Assembly: GCA_963835735.1 (NCBI GenBank)
Contig: CAWIGP010000004.1
Location: 1 to 64,000, forward strand
Length of the DNA stretch: 64,000 nt
Reading direction: 5' to 3'
From: DASQMT01 sp963835735
GTDB taxonomy: Bacteria > Actinomycetota > Thermoleophilia > Solirubrobacterales > Solirubrobacteraceae
In this document: positions 51,746 to 60,576 of the stretch, one piece after another
Position numbering within the stretch: position 1 is the stretch's first letter
Layout of the letters: each line of letters starts with the position of its first letter
The notes under the pieces: generated by a model
Database searches by the model: none
What the model was told of the DNA's origin: nothing
The model's input: only the letters and a program-made list of their open reading frames with translations
Made by a program: the position numbers and the translations under genes

Positions 51746-53182
51746 GTGCTGGGGATCGTCGGAGCCGGGACGATGGGCGCGGGGATCGCGACCACGGCGC
51801 GCGACGCAGGACTGCCGGTGCTCATCCACGACCCCGACCCGGCGGCGCGCGAACGGGTGGAAGGGATCGAGTGGGCCGAGGAGCTCGCGCATCTGGCCCG
51901 CTGCGACGCCGTGATCGAGGCGGTGCCGGAATCGCTCGACGTCAAGCGCTCGCTGTTCGGCGCGCTGGCGGAGATCGTGGCGCCCGACGCGCTGCTCGCG
52001 ACCAACACCTCGTCGCTGCTCGTGAGCGCGATCGCCGCCGGCGTCCCGCGCCCCGAGCGCGTCGTCGGGCTGCACTTCTTCAACCCGGTGCCGAAGATGC
52101 GGCTGGTCGAGCTGGTGGCCGGCGCGGCCAGCTCCCCGGATGCGCTCGCCCGCGCCCGCTCGCTCGGCGAGGCGCTGGGCAAGCACGTGATCGAGGCCGC
52201 CGACGGGCCGGGCTTCCTCGTCAACCGCTGCAACCGCCCGTTCACGCTCGAGGCGCTGCGGATCGTGCAGGAGCGGCTCGCGACGCCCGAGCAGGTCGAC
52301 CGCATCTGCCGCCTCGCGGCCGGCTTCCGCATGGGCCCGTTCGAGCTGATGGACCTCATCGGCATCGACGTCGGCGTCGCGGTCGCTCGCTCGTTCTACG
52401 ACCAGACGCTCGAGCCCCGCTGGCGCCCGTCGCCGCTGGCGGCGCGGCTGGCCGCCGCCGGCCGGGTGGGGAGGAAGACGGGCTCAGGCTGGTACGCGTA
52501 TCCGCCCGGCCGGCCCGCCGACCCGCCGGCGCCCGCGCCGGGCGGCGGCGACGGCCTGGTCGTCGTCGCGGGCGAGTCCGAGCCGGCCGAGCGGCTGCTG
52601 GCGGAGGCGGAGGCGGCCGGCTGGAGCGCCGCGACGCCCGCCGAGGCCGAGGGCGAGCTGCCCACCCTGATCGTCGACTGCGGCGCGACCGAAGACGATC
52701 CGCCGCTGCAGGGCGGGCCGCTGCTGCTGTCGTGCGACACCACGCCGCTCGCCGCGCAGGATCCGGGCGGGACCGCGGCGGGCTTCCTCGCGCGCGACGG
52801 CGGCCTGGTCGAGCTGACGAGATCGCCGACCACCGCGCCCGCGACCGCCGCTGCGGCCGAGCGGTTCTTCGCGACGCTCGGGCGGCGCGCCGAGTGGGTG
52901 GGCGACGCGCCCGGCCTGGTGAGCGGGCGGATGCTGGCGGCGCTGGTCAACGAGGCGTGCTTCGCGCTCGGCGAGGGCGTCGGCAGCGCGGCCGACATCG
53001 ACGCCGGCATGGAGCTGGGCCTCAACCACCCGCGCGGCCCGCTGGCCTGGGGCGAGGAGATCGGCCCGGCGGCCGTGCTCGACACGCTGCTGGCGTTGTG
53101 GGAGGAGTACCGCGAGGAGCGCTACCGCCCGGCACCCGCGCTCGTCGCCGCAGTGCGCGCGGAGCGCGGCCTCCGCGGGTGA
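51746..53182 (+). CDS. 3-hydroxyacyl-CoA dehydrogenase (PaaH/Hbd type)
   Basis: 478 aa. NAD motif VLGIVGAGTMGAGIATTARDAG; catalytic region TNTSSLLVSAIA, VVGLHFFNPVPKMRLVELV (the His); substrate-helix GPGFLVNRCNRPFTLEA; then a second, divergent 3HCDH copy at about 385-478 (VSGRMLAALVNEACFALGEGVGSAADIDAGMELGLNHPRGPL). The middle contains a degenerate Rossmann-like half. Expected in beta-oxidation or phenylacetate degradation. Confidence 0.93.
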   Translation: MLGIVGAGTMGAGIATTARDAGLPVLIHDPDPAARERVEGIEWAEELAHLARCDAVIEAVPESLDVKRSLFGALAEIVAPDALLATNTSSLLVSAIAAGVPRPERVVGLHFFNPVPKMRLVELVAGAASSPDALARARSLGEALGKHVIEAADGPGFLVNRCNRPFTLEALRIVQERLATPEQVDRICRLAAGFRMGPFELMDLIGIDVGVAVARSFYDQTLEPRWRPSPLAARLAAAGRVGRKTGSGWYAYPPGRPADPPAPAPGGGDGLVVVAGESEPAERLLAEAEAAGWSAATPAEAEGELPTLIVDCGATEDDPPLQGGPLLLSCDTTPLAAQDPGGTAAGFLARDGGLVELTRSPTTAPATAAAAERFFATLGRRAEWVGDAPGLVSGRMLAALVNEACFALGEGVGSAADIDAGMELGLNHPRGPLAWGEEIGPAAVLDTLLALWEEYREERYRPAPALVAAVRAERGLRG

Positions 53183-53254
53183 GGCGACGGAATCACGCGC
53201 GCTCGCGAACGTCTCTTAGGCCATGGCGGACCACCACCTTCTACCCTGGCCAGC

Positions 53255-54868
53255 GTGACGGCTCGCATCCCCCTGGCGGCGCTGGCTGGTATTGCCGCGC
53301 TCGCCGCGGCCGCCACGCCGGCGCTCGGGTCAGACCTCCGCGGTGCCAGCGCCCCGCGCGTCTCGCTGCCGGGGAATGCGACCGCCGCTTCGGTCGACGC
53401 CGATCCGGATACGTGGATCGTCGGCGCCCGCGGCGGCGCACAGGCGTCGCGGATCGCGCGCGCCCACGGCGCGACGCGCATCGCCGGGCGCGCCTGGCTC
53501 GCGCCGCGCGTGCGTGCGCGCGCGCTCGCCGGCGCCCTGCGCTCGCAGCGGCTGCTCGACTACGCCGAGCCGAACCGGCTCGCCCGTGCGACCCAGGCGC
53601 CCGACCCGCTGTCGCCGTTCGCGCGCTGGCGCGACGCCGTGGTGCTCGGGGCGGTTCCGCCGCCGGTCGCCCCCACCAGCCCGCTGATCGCGCTCGTCGA
53701 CACGCAGCTCGACGTCAGCCACCCGGACGTCGCAGGCTCGAACATCGCCACGCTCGGCGGCGCGCAGCTGGCCAACTCCCACGGGACCGCCACGGCCACG
53801 GTGGCCGCGGCGCCGGCCAACGGCGTCGGCACGCTCGGCATCTGGCCCGGGGCCCGAGCGCTGAACGTGCCGCTGCCCGACGGCAACCGCATCACGTGCG
53901 CGCAGTCCGCGCGCGGCATCTCGCAGTCGATCAAGGCCGGTGCCGCGGTCATCAACATGAGCTACGGATCGCCGACGCGCTGCACGGCCGAGGAGCAGCA
54001 GATCCAGCGCGCGGTCAAGGCCGGCGCGATCCCGGTCGCGGCATCCGGCAACGAGTTCAACCAGGGCAACCCGCCCGAGTTCCCAGCCAGCCTCCCGCAC
54101 GTGGTGACCGTGGGGGCGATCGGGCCGGACGATCGGGCCACGGCGTTCTCCAGCGAGAGCGCGGCCGTCGACCTCACCGCTCCCGGCATCGGGATCCTCA
54201 CCGGCGTCCCGGCCGCCCACGACGACGACGGCGCGGCCAACGGCGTCGGCTTCGCGGCGGTGAGCGGCACGTCGTTCGCCGCGCCGATGGTCGCGGCCGC
54301 CGCCGGCTGGGTGCGCGCCGCGCGGCCGGAGCTGACGCCGTTCCAGGTCGCCCAGGCCATCCGCCTCGGCGCCCGCGACGTCGGCGAACCGGGATACGAC
54401 AGCGCGACCGGTTTCGGTGTGCTGAGCCTGCCGGGAGCGCTGGGGCGCGCGGCGCCGACCGATGATCCGCTCGAGCCCAACGACGACATCCGCTACGTCA
54501 GCGGGCGCGCGTTCAGCGACGTGTCGCCGCCGCTCTACAACGGCCGGCCCGCCGCGATCAGCGCGTCGGCCGACGTGGCCGAGGACCCGATCGACGTCTA
54601 TCGCGTCAAGGTCCGGGCCGGGCGCAAGCTGAGCCTGACGCTCGAGCCCAGCGTCGGCGACCCGGACCTGTTCGTGTTCGCCGGCAATGCGCGCAGCGTG
54701 CGAAACAACCGCTCGGTCGCCCGCTCGACGCGCTCTGGCCGGCGCCGGGACCGGGTCACCGTGCGCAACCGCGGCCGCAGGACGACGACGTTCTACGTCG
54801 CCGTCGGCTTCAACAACAGCAAGCGCCTCAGCCTGCTCAACGCGAGCTACACGCTGCGCGCCCGCTGA
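53255..54868 (+). CDS. Secreted subtilisin-like (S8) serine protease
   Basis: 537 aa, leaderless GTG (TACCCT at 53242-53247, 7 nt). Signal peptide 1-25, propeptide-like region to about 125, then the triad: Asp149 in ALVDTQLDVSHPDV, His176 in NSHGTATA, Ser340 in SGTSFAAPMVAA, with oxyanion Asn in PVAASGNEFNQG. The tail (about 420-537) resembles pre-peptidase C-terminal domains (IDVYRVKVRAGRKLSLTLEPSVGDPDLFVF). Confidence 0.93.
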   Translation: MTARIPLAALAGIAALAAAATPALGSDLRGASAPRVSLPGNATAASVDADPDTWIVGARGGAQASRIARAHGATRIAGRAWLAPRVRARALAGALRSQRLLDYAEPNRLARATQAPDPLSPFARWRDAVVLGAVPPPVAPTSPLIALVDTQLDVSHPDVAGSNIATLGGAQLANSHGTATATVAAAPANGVGTLGIWPGARALNVPLPDGNRITCAQSARGISQSIKAGAAVINMSYGSPTRCTAEEQQIQRAVKAGAIPVAASGNEFNQGNPPEFPASLPHVVTVGAIGPDDRATAFSSESAAVDLTAPGIGILTGVPAAHDDDGAANGVGFAAVSGTSFAAPMVAAAAGWVRAARPELTPFQVAQAIRLGARDVGEPGYDSATGFGVLSLPGALGRAAPTDDPLEPNDDIRYVSGRAFSDVSPPLYNGRPAAISASADVAEDPIDVYRVKVRAGRKLSLTLEPSVGDPDLFVFAGNARSVRNNRSVARSTRSGRRRDRVTVRNRGRRTTTFYVAVGFNNSKRLSLLNASYTLRAR

Positions 54869-55899
54869 CCGCTACGAGCGGGGACGGGCTCGTGGTGGAA
54901 CCACTGATCCTCGGCCAGATCGCCCGTGCCCTCGAGCGCGGCCGGCGTCGGCACCAGCGGGTTGTCGCGCAGGTACCACTCCGCATCGAGCGCCGCCTGG
55001 CACCCGGTGCCGGCCGCGGTGACGGCCTGGCGGTATGTGTAGTCGACGAGGTCGCCGGCGGCGAACACGCCGGGGACGCTCGTGCTGGTCGAGCGACCCT
55101 CGACGGTGACGTAGCCGTTCTCGTCGGTCGCGACCACGCCGGTCACGATCTCGGACTGCGGCACGTGGCCGACGGCCACGAACGCGCCGGCCATCGCCAG
55201 CTCGCGCTCCTCGCCGGTGTCGGCATGGCGCACGCGCGCTGATCCGAGCTGGCCGCCCTCGCCCGGCAGGAACTCCTCGACGACGTAGGGCGTCAGCAGC
55301 TCGATGTTGTCGATCGCCTTGGCCCGGTCGAGCATGATCTGCGAGGCGCGGAAATCGTCGCGCCTGTGCACGATCATGACCTTCGACGCGAACTTGGCGA
55401 GGAAGATCGCCTCCTCCATCGCCGAGTCGCCGCCGCCGACCACGATCGCCTCGCGGTTCTTGTAGAACGCGGCGTCGCAGGTCGCGCAGTAGGACACGCC
55501 GCGGCCGTTGGCCAGCTCCTCCTCGCCGGGCACGCCGAGCTTGCGGTGCTCGGCGCCCATCGCCAGGATGACGGTGCGGGTCTTGAACTCCTCGTCGTGC
55601 ACCCAGACGGTGTGCAGGCCGCCCTCCTCCGCCGCCGGCTCGAAGCGAGTGACGTTGTCGGTCAGGAAGCGCGCGCCGAACCGCTCGGCCTGGTCGCGCA
55701 TCGTCTGCATCAGCGCCGGGCCCATGATCCCGTCGCGGAATCCGGGGTAGTTCTCGACGTCGGTCGTCTGCTGGAGCAGGCCGCCCCAAAGGAAGCCCTC
55801 GATGACCAGCGGCGACAGATCCGCGCGCGCGGTGTAGAGGGCAGCGGTGTAGCCCGCGGGGCCACTGCCGATGATGATGACCTGCTCGGTGTCTGCCAT
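54847..55899 (-). CDS. trxB: Thioredoxin-disulfide reductase
   Basis: 350 aa. FAD motif VIIIGSGPAGYTAALYTARADL, redox pair VSYCATCDAAFYKN, NADPH motif AIVVGGGDSAMEEAIFLAKFASKVMIVHRRD, and FAAGDLVDYTYRQAVTAAGTGCQAALDAE. GGAGA is 9 nt before the ATG. A GTG at 55944 would add 15 residues. C-terminal overlap with the protease gene is 22 bases (convergent). It is likely to keep thioredoxin reduced; no thioredoxin gene is next to it. Confidence 0.97.
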   Translation of the reverse strand: MADTEQVIIIGSGPAGYTAALYTARADLSPLVIEGFLWGGLLQQTTDVENYPGFRDGIMGPALMQTMRDQAERFGARFLTDNVTRFEPAAEEGGLHTVWVHDEEFKTRTVILAMGAEHRKLGVPGEEELANGRGVSYCATCDAAFYKNREAIVVGGGDSAMEEAIFLAKFASKVMIVHRRDDFRASQIMLDRAKAIDNIELLTPYVVEEFLPGEGGQLGSARVRHADTGEERELAMAGAFVAVGHVPQSEIVTGVVATDENGYVTVEGRSTSTSVPGVFAAGDLVDYTYRQAVTAAGTGCQAALDAEWYLRDNPLVPTPAALEGTGDLAEDQWFHHEPVPARSGQRARSV

Positions 55900-55966
55900 T
55901 CGGTTTGTCTCCGGTGGGCTAGGGCGCCATTCTTCGTTTGTCACTTTACTTTGTATAGTGTAGCCA

Positions 55967-57079
55967 TCAAACGGCGGCGCGCTCCCGCTTCCAGCCCTCC
56001 ACCGTGCGCCGCAGTCCGAAGTACGCGATCACGCCGGGCACGAGCGGCAGCCAGAACGTGAACGCCCGGTAGACCAGCACGGCCACCAGCGCCAGCTCGA
56101 AGTTGACGCCGAACGCCGCGTACGCGCCGACCATGCCGCCCTCGACGCCGCCGACCCCGCCGGGCATCGGCAGCAGGTTGCCGAGCATGCCGAGGAAGAA
56201 GCCCTGCACGAGCACGGCAAGCGGCGGCGCGTCGCCGAACGCGTGGAAGGCGGCCCACAACACGGCGATCTGGAACGCCCAGAACAGCACGGCGCCGAGC
56301 AGCGCGGGATCGCGCCTGCGCAGGTGCTCGAACGCGTCGCGGATGCCCGCCGACGTCGATGCCGGCGCGATCGCCAGCTCGTGCGTGATGCGGCCGAGCC
56401 GGCCCTCGCGCCGCAGCCCGCGCAGACGCCGCTGCAGGTCGGTCGGGACGAACGCGATCGCGAGCGTGATCGCCAGCAGCAGACAGGCGATGACCGCCGG
56501 CAAGAACGTGAGCGAGAACGGGTTCTTGCCCTCGAACAGGCCCCAGTACAGCCCGAAGCCGCACACGATCACCGCGGCCGCGTACGGCAGGTACGTGAGC
56601 ACGAGGAACGAGATCGTCTTGTCCGCGACGGTCCGCTTGCGCATCCCGGAGCGGCGCAGCGCCCACGCGGTGAGCACGAGCCCGCCGGCGCCGCCGGCGG
56701 CGAACAAGCGCGACGCCGCCAGCCCGGCCATCGTGATCTGATAGCTCTCGCGCCAGCCGAGCCGGCGGGTCCCTGCCCGGACGAACACGCCGCGGAACAT
56801 CGCGACGTAGCCTCCGAACATCCCGAACGTGAGCAGCAGCGCAGCGGCCGTCCAGACGGGGCGGCCGTCCTCGATCCGCGCCCACGTGTCGTCGAGTCCC
56901 GCGAGCTGCGGGGCGAGGAAGTACAGGGCGGCGAGCGAGGCGAGCAGAAACCCGGCGAGCGCGATCAGGCTGCGCCGGTTGACGACCAGCGCGGAGCGCA
57001 GTTCGTGGTCGTCGTAGTCCTCCGGCGCGTCCGGGTTTACCGAGGCCTCGCGCCCCACCCGTCGCGGCGCCTCGGTCAT
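55967..57079 (-). CDS. LPG-synthase-TM/YbhN-like flippase-type membrane protein
   Basis: 370 aa, eight or so helices. AglD/MprF-type membrane region: WTAAALLLTFGMFGGYVAMFRGVF, FAAGGAGGLVLTAWAL, DKTISFLVLTYLPYAAAVIVC, and LLPMPGGVGGVEGGMVGAYAAFGV (conserved GG-x-EG turn). No transferase domain, so a lipid-moving role is more likely. Its ATGA overlaps the stop of the PAP2 gene, forming a lipid operon. Confidence 0.85.
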   Translation of the reverse strand: MTEAPRRVGREASVNPDAPEDYDDHELRSALVVNRRSLIALAGFLLASLAALYFLAPQLAGLDDTWARIEDGRPVWTAAALLLTFGMFGGYVAMFRGVFVRAGTRRLGWRESYQITMAGLAASRLFAAGGAGGLVLTAWALRRSGMRKRTVADKTISFLVLTYLPYAAAVIVCGFGLYWGLFEGKNPFSLTFLPAVIACLLLAITLAIAFVPTDLQRRLRGLRREGRLGRITHELAIAPASTSAGIRDAFEHLRRRDPALLGAVLFWAFQIAVLWAAFHAFGDAPPLAVLVQGFFLGMLGNLLPMPGGVGGVEGGMVGAYAAFGVNFELALVAVLVYRAFTFWLPLVPGVIAYFGLRRTVEGWKRERAAV

Positions 57080-58008
57080 AGGCGCGCCCGCGCCTCCAGT
57101 GCCTGCACGCACGCGGACACGCGCGCGAGCAGCGGGCGCGCGGCCGGGGTGCCGCGCCGGATGCCCTCGGTCAGCGCGAGGCCGGCGGCGAGATCGACGA
57201 CGTAGTGCTCGCCCAGGTAGACGAGCGCGACGCCGAGCGTCGCGGTGTAGAGCCACCCGACCACGCCGGCTATTGGGCCCGTATCCGCCAGCTGGTGGGC
57301 GGCCATGACGGATGTGGCGAAATGCAGGGAGGGCATGGCGGCCAGGGGATTGCCTCCCAGGAAACCGTACAGAGGCCCCCAGCCGGACCCCCAGAACTCC
57401 TCGCCGTACTCGACCATCATGCGGCGCAGCTCGGGGGTCGCCCCGTCGTCCATCAGCCCCTTCTGCGCGGCGTACCACGGCGGCGCGGTCGGCACCGCCC
57501 AATAGCCGATCAGTCCGAGATCGAACGTCGCGTAGATCTGGCCGGCGCCGCGCGCGAAGCGTTCCGGATGGCGCAGCAGCAGGTACGCGACGGTGCCGTG
57601 CGGGAACAGGAACCACAGCCAGTGCGACCAGACGAGCACCTTCTCCCAGCGGTGGAAGCGGCCGGGGCTCCCGTGCGCACGCTGCAGCCGCAGCGTCGGC
57701 GTCGTGCCGCCGCCGATGAAGCGGTCGGCGTCGACGGGGTAGGAGATCCGCACGCGGCGCTCGAGCGCCTCGGGATCGTCGTTGGGCATCTTGTAGGTCG
57801 CGAGGTACGCCCACATCTGCAGCACGCAGACGGCGGCATCTCGCGCGCGCGTGCGCGGGACCAGGACGCACAGCGCGAACGGCGCGGCCGCCGCGGTCAC
57901 GCTCACGACGGGTGGCGGAAGCGCGAAGCGGCGGCGGACCAACGGCGCCGCCACCCCGGCGGCGATCACCGTGACCGCGGCCGCACGGATGGCGGTCGAG
58001 AGGCGCAC
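57076..58008 (-). CDS. PAP2-like inositol-phosphotransferase/phosphatase, membrane
   Basis: 310 aa from GTG 58008 (TACACT 58025-58020 upstream); GTG 58059 is an alternative. The catalytic signature comes late: LGGNPLAAMPSLHFATSVMAA and LYLGEHYVVDLAAG, the P-S-L-H and H-x-x-x-D of the Aur1/PAP2 superfamily. About six helices. It probably transfers or removes a phosphate head group on a lipid, together with the flippase-like gene 3' to it. Confidence 0.85.
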   Translation of the reverse strand: MRLSTAIRAAAVTVIAAGVAAPLVRRRFALPPPVVSVTAAAAPFALCVLVPRTRARDAAVCVLQMWAYLATYKMPNDDPEALERRVRISYPVDADRFIGGGTTPTLRLQRAHGSPGRFHRWEKVLVWSHWLWFLFPHGTVAYLLLRHPERFARGAGQIYATFDLGLIGYWAVPTAPPWYAAQKGLMDDGATPELRRMMVEYGEEFWGSGWGPLYGFLGGNPLAAMPSLHFATSVMAAHQLADTGPIAGVVGWLYTATLGVALVYLGEHYVVDLAAGLALTEGIRRGTPAARPLLARVSACVQALEARARL

Positions 58009-58080
58009 GGCGGGGCGCAAGTGTAACGTCGCCGAAGGCGAGCGGCGAGGAACGAGCACGCTCGCCTGGCAGGCGAAACC

Positions 58081-58806
58081 TTAATCCCGTACTGGCACGG
58101 CCGCCTCGACCAGCGCGCCGACCACGGGCGAGTCCGGGTCGACCTCGGGGTGCCACTGGACGCCGAGCACCCAGCGTGCCGCCGGCGCCTCGACCGCCTC
58201 GACCAGATCGTCGAGCACGCTCCAGCCGCTCGCGACCAGCCCCTCCCCCAGCTCGTCGACCGCTTGGTGATGGTGCGACTTCGTCGCGTGCGTCAGCTCG
58301 CCGCAGGCGCGCGCCGCGAGCGATCCGGGGGCCAGCCGGACGTCGTGGTCGGCGTCGTCGAACGAGCCGAGCTGGCGGCGGTGGTCGCCGTGACCGAGAT
58401 CGTCGGGCAGGTGCTGGATCAGCGTCCCGCCGAGCGCGACGTTCAGCAGCTGCATCCCGCGGCAGATCCCGAGCAGCGGCACGTCGCGCTCGACGGCACG
58501 GAGGGCGAGCGGGATCTCGGCGGCGTCGCGCTCCGGCCGCGTGTTGGTCGTGCAGCGGTGGCGTTCCGCGCCGTAGGCGATCGGGTCGACGTCGGCGCCG
58601 CCGGCGAGCAGGAGCGCGTCGAGCACGTCGAGCACCGCGTCGGGCTCGCTCGCCGTCGCCGCGTCAGGAGGGATCATGAAGGCCAGGCCGCCGGCCGCCT
58701 GTACCGCATCGATATACGCGCGCGCGAGCAGGAAGGCCTCGCGCTCCCAGACCGTCCAGCTGGCGTGCTCGAGCGCGGTGCAGATCCCGATCACCGGCCG
58801 TCGCAT
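58081..58806 (-). CDS. Class I glutamine-amidotransferase-like hydrolase (PuuD type)
   Basis: 241 aa. VIGICTALEH start, ALLLAGGADVDP, nucleophile Cys in LLGICRGMQLLNVALGGTLIQHL, and His-Glu in VQWHPEVD. This is the peptidase C26 pattern of gamma-glutamyl-GABA hydrolase (putrescine use). It is divergent from the hydratase at 58838 with 31 bases between. Confidence 0.92.
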   Translation of the reverse strand: MRRPVIGICTALEHASWTVWEREAFLLARAYIDAVQAAGGLAFMIPPDAATASEPDAVLDVLDALLLAGGADVDPIAYGAERHRCTTNTRPERDAAEIPLALRAVERDVPLLGICRGMQLLNVALGGTLIQHLPDDLGHGDHRRQLGSFDDADHDVRLAPGSLAARACGELTHATKSHHHQAVDELGEGLVASGWSVLDDLVEAVEAPAARWVLGVQWHPEVDPDSPVVGALVEAAVPVRD

Positions 58807-58837
58807 CGCGGCATCCCCGCGCGCATAGGATGCGGGC

Positions 58838-59656
58838 ATGGCAGCGACCCTACCCGACCTCGAGACCGTCACCCTGCGGCGCGGCGCCTCCAACGGCGCC
58901 GAGCTGCGCATCGTGCTCGACCGGCCCGAGCGCATGAACGCGTGGGACAAGCAGCTCGGGCTCGACCTGCTGGCCGCCGTGGAGCTGGCTGCGGGCGACC
59001 AGACCGTGCGGGTGGTCACGATCACCGGCGCCGGTCGAGGGTTCTCTTCGGGCGCCGATCTCCAGGCGGGCTTCGACCCGCGCCCGGGTGACGGCCGGCC
59101 CGACGTCGGCACGGCGCTGCGCGAGCGCTACCACCCGATCATCACCGGCGTCCGGCGCATGCCGAAGCCCGTGGTGGCGGCGGTGAACGGGCCCGCCGTT
59201 GGGATCGGCTGCTCGCTCGCGCTCGCCTGCGACCTGGTGGTCGCGACCGAGTCGGCCTACCTGCTGCTCGCGTTCGTGAACATCGGGCTGGTGCCGGACG
59301 GTGGCTCGTCCGTCTTCGTGCCCGCGCGCGCGGGTATCGGGCGCGCGGCGACGATGGCGATGCTGGGCGAGCGGGTGCCCGCCCCCCAGGCGAGCGCCTG
59401 GGGGCTGGTCGACGTGCTCACGTCCGACGACACGTTCGCCGCCGAGGTCGATGCGCTGGCCGAGCGGCTCGCCACCGGGCCGACGCGCGCGTACGCCGCC
59501 GCCAAGGCAGAGCTCAACGCGCGCGCGTACGCGGGACTCGACGAGCAGCTCGAGCTGGAGGCGTCGCTGCAGGAGGAACTGGCCGGCTCGGCGGACTTCG
59601 CCGAGGGGGTGCTCGCCTTCCTGGAGAAGCGCCCCGCGCGCTTCGCGGGCGAGTGA
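58838..59656 (+). CDS. Enoyl-CoA hydratase/isomerase (PaaG/PaaB type)
   Basis: 272 aa, leaderless (TAGGAT at 58826-58831, 6 nt). RIVLDRPERMNAWDKQLG, TGAGRGFSSGADLQAG, KPVVAAVNGPAVGIGCSLALACDLVVA, and VNIGLVPDGGSSVFVPARAG. The second catalytic position is Asp in PDGGS as in PaaG isomerases. Its stop overlaps GTG 59653 (GTGA), an alternative start of ctaC. Confidence 0.93.
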   Translation: MAATLPDLETVTLRRGASNGAELRIVLDRPERMNAWDKQLGLDLLAAVELAAGDQTVRVVTITGAGRGFSSGADLQAGFDPRPGDGRPDVGTALRERYHPIITGVRRMPKPVVAAVNGPAVGIGCSLALACDLVVATESAYLLLAFVNIGLVPDGGSSVFVPARAGIGRAATMAMLGERVPAPQASAWGLVDVLTSDDTFAAEVDALAERLATGPTRAYAAAKAELNARAYAGLDEQLELEASLQEELAGSADFAEGVLAFLEKRPARFAGE

Positions 59657-59694
59657 GCAATCTGGCCCTGCCGATCAATACACTGCGCTCGCCG

Positions 59695-60567
59695 ATGGAC
59701 CGTCCCCGCCCGACGACCCTGCTGCGCCGCGCGCTGGCGCCGGCGCTGGTGGCCCTCCTGGTCACGGCCGTTCCGGTGGGCGCGGGGCCGATCCTGCCCG
59801 AGGCGGGCGACGGAGCACAGCCGGCCGGCGACATCCGCACGCTCTACGCGATCATCCTGGCCATCGCGGTCGTCGTGTTCCTCGGCGTCGAGGGCGTGCT
59901 GTTCTGGTGTCTGATCAAGTACCGCGCGCGCAAGGGCCGCGTCGCCGCGCAGATCCACGGCAACACGCGACTGGAGATCGGCTGGACGGTCGGCGCCGCG
60001 GTGATCCTCGTGTTCCTCACCGTCGCCACGTTCGTGATGCTGCCGGACATCAAGAACCCCGCGGCGTCGGACATCGACGAGAACGGCAACCCGGTCGCGC
60101 ACAACGCTGCGTTCGCCGCGACCGACCAGGACGCGCCGCCCGGGGGCGCGTCGCTGAACATCAAGGTCGACGGCATGCAGTACGCGTGGCAGTTCACCTA
60201 CCCGGACAACGAAGACCGGCAGGTCTACGCGTTCACCGACATGTACGTGCCGGTCGGCATGACCATCATTCTCGAGATCGGCTCCAACGACGTCCAGCAC
60301 TCGTGGTGGATCCCCGAGCTGGGCGGCAAGTTCGACGCGCTTCCGGGCTACATCAACAAGACCTGGTTCAAGGTCACCGAGCCGGGCCGGTTCAAGGGCC
60401 AGTGCGCGGAGCTGTGCGGGCGCAACCACGCGAACATGTACGCGAGCGTCGTCGCCCTCCCGTACGACGAATGGAAGGCGTGGTACGACCGCCAGGCGAC
60501 CGAGCTGCAGGCCGCCAAGGACGCCGCCGCCCGAGGCCGACGGCAGCTCGAGGAGCAGGGGGGCTAG
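59695..60567 (+). CDS. ctaC: Cytochrome c oxidase subunit II
   Basis: 290 aa from ATG 59695, with TACACT (59679-59684) 10 nt upstream. A GTG at 59653 would add 14 residues. Signal peptide 1-31, two helices (AIILAIAVVVFLGVEGVLFWCLI and VGAAVILVFLTVATFVML), then the copper-A domain: DGMQYAWQFTYPDN, DVQHSWWIPELG (His) and the binuclear site CAELCGRNHANM. No fused cytochrome c domain. It starts the oxidase block. Confidence 0.96.
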   Translation: MDRPRPTTLLRRALAPALVALLVTAVPVGAGPILPEAGDGAQPAGDIRTLYAIILAIAVVVFLGVEGVLFWCLIKYRARKGRVAAQIHGNTRLEIGWTVGAAVILVFLTVATFVMLPDIKNPAASDIDENGNPVAHNAAFAATDQDAPPGGASLNIKVDGMQYAWQFTYPDNEDRQVYAFTDMYVPVGMTIILEIGSNDVQHSWWIPELGGKFDALPGYINKTWFKVTEPGRFKGQCAELCGRNHANMYASVVALPYDEWKAWYDRQATELQAAKDAAARGRRQLEEQGG

Positions 60568-60576
60568 ACCGCACCG

